Below are positions 13,630 to 24,340 of a stretch of DNA of 64,000 bases, in pieces. This stretch comes from Dasyornis broadbenti (taxonomy: Eukaryota; Chordata; Aves; Passeriformes; Dasyornithidae): the NCBI GenBank assembly GCA_013397935.1, contig VZRN01005389.1, positions 785,547-849,546 of the forward strand. Reading direction: 5' to 3'. Made by a program: the position numbers and the translations under genes. How positions within the stretch are numbered: position 1 is the first letter of the stretch; the number at the start of each line of letters is the position of its first letter. The notes under the pieces are model-generated. The model was not told the origin of the DNA, made no database searches, and worked only from the letters and a program-made list of their open reading frames with translations.

Positions 13630-15302
13630 TCATGCCAGCCCCGTGATCAGCGGCTGGGCTGAGGCAGGGCTGGACAGCAGGATGGAGAACACGTGCTGAT
13701 GTGCAGGACAAGTTGCTGCAGCAAAGCTCTGGAAATTGGTGTCGTGCAGAGAGAAAATAAACCAAGCCCTGAGAGGTGCAGGTGGTGTGGGTGCCCCAAA
13801 GCTGTGGATGCTGCTCCCGTGGCTGCCCTGGGTCCCCAGCAGCTGCCACAGCCCTGCAAACACGGAACTCCTGCATCCCGCTGGCTATAAAAATCCATGA
13901 TGGGGAATATCTGTAGGAACATCAATCTTCATGAGTGAGGAGAGGATGGAGCAGGGGAGTCACGAGTGAGTTATCCTGTCACTCCTGACAAATGGAGATA
14001 AATCGCGTGACAACGGCTATTTATTTATACACTTTGCTGGGTTTGCATATGGGTGTGAGCAGGAGGAACAGCATCGTGTCACACGTGTCACTGCTGCTGC
14101 AAAGCGCTGTGGTCAGGGCGAGGTTTGGGTGGCTATCACTGTGTACGGTCACAGCAGGCAAGGACTGAGCTCCACAGAGAGAGATCAGAGAAGAGCTTTT
14201 CCAGCTGATGCTGTCTGGGCTGGATCCCTTTTGTTTCCTGAAGCCCACGGTGCTGTGAAGATTGAAATCTGTAATTTTGAGAGCTCTGTATTGTTGGAAC
14301 AAGGCCCTGATGGAGGTAATCCCTGATGTTTTGCAGTGCTTGAAGCACACGTCTGACGGAGGGAGTTGGGAAGCTGCGGGATGTGCATCATGGACTTTGC
14401 TTTATGCATCTTAGGGATGCAAATTTATTTTCAAATTAACCCTCAGCTCAGTGCAACCCTGCTAATCCTTTCACAAAGGCATGATCTGCTAATCCAAGTG
14501 CTGCACAGGGCTTGCAGATCTCTGAGCAGTTTCCCAGATTCCTTGCCATGTTTAAAAGGAAATTTGTATTATTTGGATCAAGAGAGCAGTTGAAATTGGG
14601 GGTGACTTTTGCTACTCTGGCCAGGTTTCCTGGGAGTGAGCTGGTATGAAACCTTCCAAGCTGCCTGAAACAGGGGGCTGTCACAGCTGAGTCCTGCAGT
14701 TTTGTGGGATGGGGATTGTGGATGGTTCATGTGTGTGGAGCAGTAAAAGACGTTGTGCTAATGCAGGACCGTGACTTCTGCCTTCGGCAAATTGTGCAGA
14801 TGGGGATCAAGGCAGGGAGAGGCTGGCCTGGAATGGCCTGGGATCGCTGGCGGGAGCCGTGCCCGGGAGCAGCGCACAGAGACACAGCCTGGCTCTGCGG
14901 GCTCCCGTTATCTTCCATCGGTATGTTGATAAACTCTTATCACTCAGTTATCCTCAGTCTGACACGAACTGCACATGAGTCAGGTGTGAAATCCTTTACT
15001 GCCCCTCTCACACTGGGCCTGTGGAAGGAGCCTGGTTTTTCCATTAGAATTTGGCTGGTTATCTTTATCCGCCCATTGCTTCTTCTGGAATTCCTTCTAA
15101 TGGAATTGGATTAACACAGAATGACAAAGAATCAGATAAACCGACACTGAATTTGGGGGGGCTGTAGAAGCCTGTATTGCTCCACTTGGCCTTGTTAAGG
15201 AATGGGAAGTCTGAGTTGGTTTAAAGGTTTGTTCATTCAGTGACTGATTCATGAGCTGGTTTCTTTGCTAAAAAAAAAAAAAAAAAAAAAAAATTGTAAT
15301 TT

Positions 15303-15350
15303 NNNNNNNNNNNNNNNNNNNNNNNNNNNNNNNNNNNNNNNNNNNNNNNN
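15303..15350. other. Assembly gap (48 N) with near-duplicate flanks
   Basis: 48 unknown bases. Both sides carry a GGCTGG/GAGCTGG-T-rich word, an A run of about 24-26 bases and then TTGTAATTT. The flanks look like two poor reads of one homopolymer locus, or a short tandem duplication. Confidence 0.9.
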
Positions 15351-15969
15351 TTTTATTTTAGTTGCTGTTTTATGGGCTGGTTTTTTTTCAAAAAAAAAAA
15401 AAAAAAAAAAAAAAATTGTAATTTTTGTTTTAGAATAAATTCAGTAGACAAATGTTATCACCCAGAAAAATATTTACTGTGACCAGCACAATCGTTTCCC
15501 TGACCCCTTTGTCTTTATAAAATCAGCCGGCAAGGCTGCTTTATAATTTACTATTGTTTTATTAATTTTATCTCACTGTTCTTGCAGCAATCATTCCTGT
15601 CACCGTCAGGGATTTGTGATCCAAGCCAGCCAGCCAAAAACCCAAACCAGTCTGCAAACAGCCAAACAGGAACATTAATAGGCCACAGCTCAGTGCTGTA
15701 CATTCAGTGTTGGCGTCTCGGCTCTCCTGCCAGCCCCAAGGTGGGGGGACATCCCTGGGTGCTGGGGGTCCTGCAGGGCTGGACACGGCTGAGTCGCCCC
15801 TCAGAGCCTCTGCTTTATTACGAGTGAGGCATAAAGGGTCCCGTGAGGAGATGGATTGGGAACGCTGCCGTCGGGAAGAGAGGGAAGGAGCCGACTGTCA
15901 GCTGCCCCTCCTGCCGATCCTCCCCTCGCTCTGTGCATTGGGCGTTTCTCTAACATTTCTGGCTGGAGG

Positions 15970-16009
15970 GTGTGTGTGTGTGTTCAGATTTATTTATTTA
16001 TTTATTTAA
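15970..16009. repeat. TG and ATTT microsatellites
   Basis: Seven TG dinucleotides at 15970-15983, then five ATTT units at 15988-16009. Typical simple repeats. Confidence 0.9.
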
Positions 16010-16690
16010 TATTCCACGGACACATGAGATGAGACCAAGCTGTATAATTTTCTTCCCACTCCCTGTGTGAATCCACTGAATTCGTCTTAATTTCCTGCAC
16101 CAGTGCCCATGGACTGGGAGCTGGTGTCTGCCCGCCCTGAAGTGAATGCTGCTGTTCAGGAGCTCAGGTGATTAAAACAGGCAGATTCCAGCTAGGCACA
16201 GAAAAGGGCATTTTCTCGAGTGTGTTTTGGTGTAATGCAGCAAAAAGCTGTGTGATTGTGGGTTGATGCAGAGGGATGGAGGGTGTCTTCAGACGCCACC
16301 ACTGTTTTGGTCTGTCACCACACAGAGTCGTGGCAAAGCCGAGCCCCAGAGACCCCTCTAGAAACCACAACCTCCTCCCCTGGGCTGTGCTTGAGTTTTT
16401 CATTCTGCAAACCCTTTTCTCATGCTCTGGGTGTGTATTTGTGGGGACCCCCGGGATGTTTTGTGCAGGAAGCCAGGGCAAGGCTCCTGCAACCCTTGCA
16501 CATTGTGGAAATAGGTGTTGGCACATTGTGGCTCACAGCAGGGAGGGACAGAGCAAGGTGGGACATCTCCCATCAAAGAGGATCTTTGATTCCCTCTTCG
16601 TCCACAGGCTCCTTCTGCCCAAGCAGAGCCCCACTGAGTGCCTGGGCCCTTGGACACTGAGCTGCCATCTCCTGAACAGAGTTAGAACTT

Positions 16691-16968
16691 CATAGAATCC
16701 CAGAATAGTTTGGGTTGAGAGGGACCTTAAAGTTCACGTTGTTCATGGCAGGGACACCTTCCACTATCCCAGGGTGCTCCGAGCCCTGTCCGGCCTGGCC
16801 TTGGACACTTCCAGGGGTCCAGGGGCAGCCACAGCTTCTCTGGGCACCCTGTGCCAGGGCCTCCCCACCCTCAAAGGGAAGAATTTCTTCCTAATATCCA
16901 ATCTAAACCTGCTCTCTGTCAGTGTGAAGCCATTCCCCCTTGTCTTGTCACTACATCCTCTCGTAAAA
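16691..16968 (-). mobile_element. CR1-type LINE, 3'-end fragment
   Basis: Reverse orientation, CATAGAATCCCAGAATAG at the 3' end through GGGCACCCTGTGCCAGGG to CATTCCCCCTTGTCTTGTC. An A-rich stretch follows at its inner end. Confidence 0.93.
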
Positions 16969-17439
16969 AAAAATTAATAGAAATAAATAAAGTAAACAAA
17001 GCGTGTTCTGTGGGCTGTTCAAAGGTCAGTACAGATCACACAGTATCTTTGCTGTTCCTCAAACATCCTTTTCTGGCTTCTTGTTAATCCTCAGACAGAG
17101 AAGCCACAAGTGCAGGAGTTGTGTCTGTCCTGCCCCATCCAGCCCTGCAGGCAGGGACTGTCCCTGCTGTAACCAGCCAACGCTCGGGCCTCCTGCAGGG
17201 GATAATTTTTTGTTTATAGAAAAATCCATAAGGTTTGAGTTATCAAAAGCTGTGTGCACTAGTGGGAAGGACACAAAATCAATGCTGAAATATTGTCTTA
17301 TTTAATGGCTGCTGTAAATAGCTCTGTTATGATTCTTTAGTAGCAGTGAATTATGGCACAGGGGGACGGTGGGATGGGCTGGTTTGCAGCCCAGAGCCCC
17401 ATGAGCCTGGCCAGCCCACTTGGCCCTGGAGGAGCTGAC

Positions 17440-17714
17440 ATGAGGCTGTGACAGAACAAGGGGGAATAGTTTTAAACTGCCAGAGGGCAGCATTAGATGC
17501 GATACTGAGGAGAAATTCTTCCCTGTGAAGCTGGTGAGGCACAGGGTGCCCAGAGAAGCTGTGGCTGCCCCTGAATCCCTGGAAGTGTCCAAGGCCAGGC
17601 TGGACAGGGCTTGGAGCAACCTGGGACAGTGGAAGGTGTCCCTGCCCATGGTAGAGGTGGAACTGGATGGACTTTAAGGTCCCTTCCAACCCAAATAATT
17701 CTGGAATTCTGTGA
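17440..17714 (+). mobile_element. CR1-type LINE, 3'-end fragment, left arm of an inverted pair
   Basis: Forward orientation, ending GGACTTTAAGGTCCCTTCC and AATTCTGTGAT. Its 3' end faces that of the next copy across 25 bp. Confidence 0.93.
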
Positions 17715-17739
17715 TATCTTAGTTCATGGGAATGAATTT

Positions 17740-17903
17740 CATAGAATCACAAATGCCACAGGCAGGGACACTTTCCATTAGACCAGGTTGCTCCAAGCCC
17801 TGTCCAACCTGGCCTTGAACAGGAATGGGGAACAGGGATGCCCCAGGGGTGGGGCATCCATAACTTTTTTGAGCAGCCTGTGCCAGTGCCTCACATTTCT
17901 TCT
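17740..17903 (-). mobile_element. CR1-type LINE, 3'-end fragment, right arm of an inverted pair
   Basis: Reverse orientation, starting CATAGAATCAC, with ACCAGGTTGCTCCAAGCC and CAGCCTGTGCCAGTGCCTCA. The usual GGTTTGGGTTGGAAGGGAC segment is missing after the terminal repeats, so it has an internal deletion. Confidence 0.85.
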
Positions 17904-18785
17904 CCCCTTTTCCTTTCGTAAGACACGTTTTTCGAAACAACATTGACGCTTATAAATGAGGCTTTTAAAACTATTTAAATACCTATAAATTTTATGGTTT
18001 GTTTCCATGTCATTGAATGCAATTATTTGCAGAAGTTCTTTCTAGAATGTATTCAGGTACTTTGGAAAACACTGGCCTCTCCCCCCCTTTCTGGAAAGGC
18101 CTGAGGTCTGGGTTGGGGTTGCTGGGGTAACCCAGCTGTGTTTCCGCCAGCAACAGCAATCACTATGAGTGAGAAGAAAATAATATTCCAGGATTCTTTG
18201 CTTGAAAGTCAGAAGGAATTAGGAAATCCTGCTCTGCATCGCTCCTTGAAGGTCAGACAGGCATTGCTCAGTCCAATCACATGTGCAAACTCCAGCATCT
18301 GAGGGCTCACAGAAGCTGATAAAGAGTTTTCCCTGAAGTCCTGCTGCAGCCAGTGGGATCGTGCTGGCATTGCCTCCGTCAATATTTAACTCTGGGTCAA
18401 TACAGCTTGATGTTTGGCTTAACAGAACTTAATATCTGCCGAATGTCAGCCAAGTTCTTGCAACTGCAGGAGCTGCCTGGGGAAGGGGTTTCCGGCTGAG
18501 GGGCGGGAGTGGTGGAGAAGGAGCCCCAGCTCTGCTCGCAGGTGAGGGCTGAGAGTGGCTGCATCTCCTCTCCATGCCAACAGACAGGGCTGCTAACCCA
18601 GAATGCGTCACTGGGGCTGTGCAGGGAAGAGGGAGCTGAATTTCTGGGGTTGAGCCTGTCGCTGGTGCACGGGACAGTCACCAGGCAGGGCTGCAGCTCG
18701 AGGAGCAGCAGCTTCTCAAGGAATCCCTTACTTTGTGAGCTGCTGGGGCTCATGGAGCTCCATCTGGCATGAAAGAAGCACAGGA
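17904..18785. other. Intergenic, no gene recognised
   Basis: Unique sequence between two CR1 fragments. No recognised feature. Confidence 0.6.
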
Positions 18786-18900
18786 TAGAATCACAGAATG
18801 GTTTGGGTTGGAAGGCACCTTAAAATCCCTTCTTGTTCTAACCCTCTGCTGTGGGCAGAGACACCTCCCACTTGACCAGGTTGCTCCAGTAGAAGCCCTC
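18786..18900 (-). mobile_element. CR1-type LINE, 3'-end fragment
   Basis: Reverse orientation: AGAATCACAGAATGGTTTGG, then GAAGGCACCTTAAAATCCC and TTGACCAGGTTGCTCCAG. Confidence 0.9.
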
Positions 18901-19564
18901 TGGTCTCACCATGGACACTGGAGGTGTTGCTGTTTTCTCTTGTTTTTTTCCCTGAGGTTTCCTCTTTCCCTGGCTGGCAGTGATGCCCTGAGGCTGCTGG
19001 CAGCTGCCCTAAGGCCATCGCTGCCCCTTTGTCCTCCCCTCAGCCTGGCACCGTCCCCTCCTCCCCACAGCCCCTCTCTTTGGGCAGCAGTTAGCCAGTG
19101 ACAGGGGTTTCTTTTTATTATGGTTTTAATATTCATGACACATGCAAATTAGGAAAAGAGGTAATTGTCCCAATTAACACTAAATAGGTTTTTCTCACAC
19201 ATCTTGAATAATTTGATGCTTCTGCTTATCTCATAAAAAGTTTCCTGGTGGAACTGCCTCAGCTTCGGTGTTCATACAAGAGCCTGCTGAGCCTTGGTAA
19301 TTAAGCTGTGATTAGCCAGCTATAAATACATGGGGTGGAATTCTACATTGCACTCGTAGGGCACTCGGAGATAATAAAATGATCAGATCAGTGAGCACCT
19401 CAGGTACAGCAGCCGTGGTGGGAGAAAGCTTTTGCTGTTAATGGCAGATCAGCCGCCATGGGTCAGCTCCTCCGGGCTCCAAGCTGTGGCTGAGTGCTGG
19501 ACCAAGCCCATTAGTGGTAGATCACTTCCACTGAGAGGCTCCCTGTCCCACCAGCATTTTTTCA
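18901..19564. other. Intergenic, contains an AT-rich candidate regulatory block
   Basis: The block is listed separately. The rest is unique sequence with nothing recognised. Confidence 0.6.
19105..19345. promoter_or_regulatory. AT-rich candidate conserved noncoding element with POU octamer
   Basis: ATGCAAAT at 19142-19149 is followed within 60 bp by AGGTAATTG, CAATTAACAC and then GGTAATTAAGC. Composition and motif density resemble neural or developmental enhancers. Unconfirmed. Confidence 0.25.
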
Positions 19565-19760
19565 TGGAAAGGGTGGTCAGGCATTGGAATGGAGTGCCCA
19601 GGGAAGTGGTGGAGTCCCCATCCCTGGAGGTTCCAAGGAATGACTGGACGCGGCCCTCAGAGCTCTGGGCTGGGTGATGAGGTGGGGATTGGTCACAGGT
19701 TGGACTCGATGATCCCGGAGGTGCTTTCCAACCTCAGTGATTCTGGTATTCTGTGATTCG
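19565..19760 (+). mobile_element. CR1-type LINE, 3'-end fragment of a different subfamily
   Basis: Forward orientation with GGTCAGGCATTGGAATGG, GTGGTGGAGTCCCCATCCC and GGTTGGACTCGATGATCC, then terminal ATTCTG repeats. The wording differs from the other copies and fits another CR1 subfamily. Confidence 0.93.
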
Positions 19761-22700
19761 CATGAATGGCAGAGTGGTGGTGAATTGGCTTTGTGAGGGC
19801 TTGGCTGATCGGGTTGCTCCGCTCCCTCTGCCCCCAGGATTTGGGTTCCAGAGATGTGATGAGGGGTCCAGTGAGTGAGATCCTTCTCCCAGCCAGAGCA
19901 GAGGATGTCTCCTGGGCTTGAGGCCAAGGGCCATGAGGTTGTGCTCGTTCAGCCACAGACATGATGGATCTGGTGGCCTCTGGACCCAACTGCAGCTGTT
20001 TGTGATGTCAGGGGACTTCTCTCCAGTGAATTACAGCTGATACTTCATCACACACATTATTCTGGTAAGGAATAAACTGGAGGAAGCCAGGACAATTTGG
20101 AGAAGAAAGCGAACTGACAGTTCCCGAGTAAATGATTCATTATTCACTCAGCTCTGGCTGCTTAGTGCACTTGCCCCGACTGCTGAACAAAAGTTGGCTC
20201 GTTTCAAACCCTGCTGCATTCCTATTTCTCCGCTGTGACATGACCTGGCAGCTGAAATGTTCATGAACACACTTATCTTGCGAATTAGAAGTTCTGTCAA
20301 ACCTGATTCCGTGAACTGCTCGCAGGAAATTCATATCAGCTGCTAATTTCCATCCCCTTACGTCTCAAATACCATTTGTGAGCTTTCTAACTCAATGCTA
20401 TTTCAGTTTTAAAAGCACTTCAGGAAAACAACGTGGGATTATTTGGCAGGACGCAGTTGTCTAAAGCACTGACAGAACAAGCACTTTCTCTTTAGCAGCC
20501 TCTTTCCTCACCATTACAGCTCCTGCAGGGGCTGGTACAGACTCGGCCCCTTTGGGCCCGGCACTAGAGGAACAACGTGCACAAAATCCTGATGATTTTG
20601 TAGAGTTTGACATACTGTCGTGGAAGAGTTCCAGTCATGTGAGTGAGGAGGCAGACAGGGAAAGCTGAAACTTCAGAACATTGTGGAAGAGCGAAGGGCT
20701 GGATGCGAAGAAGTGCAGCACCAGAAAGGGAACGGCAGAGCCCCCGTGCCCGGGTGAGGGGAGAAACCGAAGTGGAAGAGAAAAACATGAACCAGTTTAT
20801 GCAGGATCAGAACTGAACAAAATATCCACAAAGAAGATCCCAAACAAAATTCAGAGATAGTAAAACAACGATTCAGCCGGGGGCCTGCACTCTGGACCGT
20901 GATGTGTGGCTGGATGTGGTGTTTTCCACGCCAGGCTGGAAGTGAGTGCAGATACCTGTGAGCAGCGAGATCCAAGCTGCCAGCAGGAAACTTCCCGTGG
21001 AGGGCTGTGAATGCATCCCACGTCATCCAACAACTCTGCTCGCTGTTCTAGCCCGAGGCAGTGTTAGAATCACCACAGAGAGCACTAGCAGGCGTTAGCT
21101 TCGGTTTGGGCTGTTTGGCACAAAGAACCGTGTCCCTGTACGTGCTTATTCAGACTGGGAGGGGAGATGGAAACGTTCCCTTTCATTGCTGATTTCTCCA
21201 TCTGTTTTCTGTCTCTGCTTTGTTCGCCTGCAGCGCTGCGTGGGTGCTTGTTGGGGAAGGGCGTTCCAGAGCCCTTGCACGGTTTTCCTGGTAAACACGT
21301 TTTGATAGTCACTTCAAGTGGGGCTTTTGCAGTGTTCTCACACTTCATTCCTTTATGCTCTGCCAATCCAGCCGGGTCCTGCTGCTCCTTTTGTGCCTCT
21401 GCTATTCCAGCCCAACCCTGCCCCCCACCCATGAATGCACCGAGAAGTATTTTTTCCAATTTAACGCTGACCAATTTTTATGTGTAGCTGTAAGTGGGTC
21501 CATTAGTGCTGGTCAGAGGAAAGCTGAAGAACATTTGGCAGATAATTGGGCCTGGATCCATCAGAAGGTCCTGATGTGGAGCCTGCAGCTCTCTGTGCTG
21601 GTGAAACATCGGTGTAAAGAGCTCTGCAGCTGAGGCTTCGTTAGAACTGCCCGTCACGACAGTCCTCTTAAAGCTCTCAATACACCAGGGACTCCTCTGG
21701 CTCTACCCAAAATAGCAGCTCTCCACTTAGGCAGCCGTGTACTGAAACGGGAGTCGTCTCATTTAAATGTTCCCGGCTGTAGGCATGACCTGAGCCTCTT
21801 TGTTGGATGTGCTGAGCTATCAAAGCTTCACTCCTCACAGCTCTCGTTAGTCCTGGAGGACGTGGGGCTGGAGATGGCACCCAGCTGTGTCCCTGCGCTG
21901 AGCGTATAATTTTCCAGCCACATCTGGAAAGGGGGAGATGTGTAATTGCATGCAAATGGTCATTTGTCACAGTGAAACTGCCTTTTCCAGTAGGATTATC
22001 CTTGAAAAGAAGAGTGTACCTTCGGATGAGGAGGTAATTGCAGTGTTTGTGGATCTGAGTGACAGTCAGACAAAATCTGGGACTCTTTCCCCAGCTCTGT
22101 TCAAATTCTGCTCATCCTCTCCTGGCACACACGCGCAGCAGCGTGGGGCCCCTCGCCACTGTCTCATGCCTGACCCTTGTTTCCCCATGCGTTTTCCAGC
22201 TGTGCCTGTGCCCAGCTCTGCTGCTCAGCTGCTGCTCTGCGCTGGGACCTGCTGCTGGCTCGGGGCCTTCTGCACCCTGGCACTTGTCCATGGCAGCTCA
22301 GGGTGTGCCTCCAGAATCGACACAGGGTTTATTTAAGTGGCTGTCAGGGGATCACAGCCTTCTCCGAGCCAAGAAAATGAACCTTCCGTAAGTCTCTTAA
22401 AAACATTCAGCATTGAGAAAAGACGCAGAATGGACCAGAGCTGATGGAAACCCTCAGGCCTCTCTGCATCTTGAGCAGAGGGCGTAATGAGTTCCTCCTG
22501 AGTCTCCAGTCTGTTACAGCCTGATCATGTCCACCGTCCTAGGACCTTGCAAAGGCATCAGCTCTTCAGTCACCCAGCAGCTGTGCTGTTCTGCTGCTGT
22601 CTGCACCCCTGCCCTCTCCCTCAACACAGGGCAGTGCATCATGCAGAGGGATCCCACCTCCTTGTCCATCACCGAACACTGCACACGCTCGTGGTGTCAG

Positions 22701-22889
22701 CCTGGGCCGTGGAGGGGATGTGTGGGCTCCCATCCCTGCTGGTTAATCTGGAAGAGACATTATTTAAGATTATTGTTGCACCACTGAGATGAAGTCAGAG
22801 GATGCTGTCGGCTTGCTGGGCTGCGGATGGTGTTGTGCAGGATGAATGCCCACCGAGGGTGATGCTGTGCAGGATGAATAGCAGCGAGC

Positions 22890-23105
22890 AGGGAGTTTTC
22901 AGACATGCAGATTTGTTTTGTGGATCATCATCTGTTCCTTCTGTGTGCTACTTAAACTGGCTGTTGTTATGCAAATCCTGTAATGTATTTAGGAGTGCTC
23001 TCCAGAGATTTCAAATGGCATCTAATCTGGTTAGCAGATCCATTCTGCAAGAGACCTGGGTAATGTGTTCAGCTAAAGATGAGATATTGGTATTTTATGC
23101 ATGTG
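22890..23105. promoter_or_regulatory. Candidate conserved noncoding element with SOX-OCT-like composite site
   Basis: TTGTTATGCAAAT at 22964-22976 reads as a SOX half-site joined to a POU octamer, inside repeat-free AT-rich sequence. Motif match only. Confidence 0.3.
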
Positions 23106-23589
23106 ACTAGCGACAGAAGCTGTTTTATCCCATTCACCAAGCATTTACAGCACTCAGACTGACCCAAAACCCGTGTAAGTGCCAGCAAGAAGAATAAACA
23201 CACAAATAATGTGAACAAGCAAGTACAACGTATTTACAGCTCCTGACAGTGCATCGGAGTCGCTGCAAACTGGGAACTCGCCTGTTCCCCTGAGTTAAGC
23301 AAGACTGGGCCGAGTCTGTACCTGGATGAGAAATCCAGGAGCTCTTAGTGCTCCTGACTCTTGTCCTGCCTGTGTTGTTATTGTTTCAGGCCCCAGTGCA
23401 CCTTCCCTCTGCTCCCTGGCTATCGCTGTCACAGGTTTGATTTGCAAACAATCAGGGAGCTTTTCATGCCTCCAGATTGATGAGAGTTCCATGCCCAAGC
23501 TTCTCCCTGATGCCCTTCTGTGTGTCCCCTACTTCCTTCTTGGGCTGTGGGATGTCCAACAGGAAACAGATGCCTGTTCATTCTGTTTT

Positions 23590-23960
23590 TAATACAATTA
23601 TTTTCATGCAAATGAATGTTTCTGTTTTACTGGTTGAACTTAAAAACTATGTGCTTCCACATGGAATGTTCCACCAAAACCGCTTATTTCTAGCCTGAAT
23701 GACAACCCAGACTTTTTGACCAAATGGCACTTCAGTTTCTGTTAGTTAATACAAATGTTTCTGATTTTTCTTTTAATGCTGCATTAGAATTGGATTGAAA
23801 GAAATTACCTAAAAAGTATCTCATTGAAATAAAAAACGTTAATTGAAAAAGTTTTTACTCTAAAATCAAATTTAAAAGGCAAATGTCTTCAACAAAGCAA
23901 CGCGAGCGACTGAATAATTTTGATGTACATGAAACACTTTATCAAATTGATCTTTCATTT
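23590..23960. promoter_or_regulatory. AT-rich candidate conserved noncoding element
   Basis: Long repeat-free AT-rich block with an octamer ATGCAAAT at 23606-23613, several TAAT words and few CpG. Function unknown. Confidence 0.2.
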
Positions 23961-24159
23961 GAAGATTATAAATATAGTAACACTCACATTTGTGTATTCT
24001 GGAAACGTAGGGTTTGGTGGAGTTCTTGTTCCTGGTTCCGTGTGGCTCCGGGCCGGCTCCTCATTCCCTTCCCCACCATCTGCTCAGTGTCTCCTACCCC
24101 AGAACTGTCCCACGTGCCACTGTAATGTTCCTTGTCAGATGACAGATTTCGGGGAGCTT

Positions 24160-24340
24160 TAGTAATTAGGAGCTCCACTCTCATCAAGGAAAATAATTAG
24201 TGTGAATGCTTGTGGTTTACTAAAGCAGCTCAATTAAAGAGAGTAACAAGCTTTTTACAGCAACAAAGGAGGGACTAAGCAGGCCTGGGTGAGTAAATAA
24301 AGCTGTAATCAGTGTGGTTAATTTAAAGTCTCAGGAAGGC
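24160..24340. promoter_or_regulatory. AT-rich candidate conserved noncoding element
   Basis: AGTAATTAGG, AAATAATTAGTG, CTCAATTAAAG and GGTTAATTTAAAG occur within 170 bp. Dense homeodomain core words in unique sequence. Confidence 0.22.

Larger units (their letters stand above)
13630..16690. other. Intergenic, with assembly gap and simple repeats
   Basis: Contains an octamer ATGCAAAT at 14417-14424, an 11-bp inverted repeat at 15039/15095, the N gap, and TG and ATTT simple repeats. No gene recognised. Confidence 0.6.

Noticed and set aside
13153..13662. Open frames of 163-169 codons with regular Ser-Ala-Leu-Pro peptides
   Set aside because: They are translations of the 28/29-bp minisatellite; a period not divisible by three and open reading in all forward frames show there is no coding constraint.
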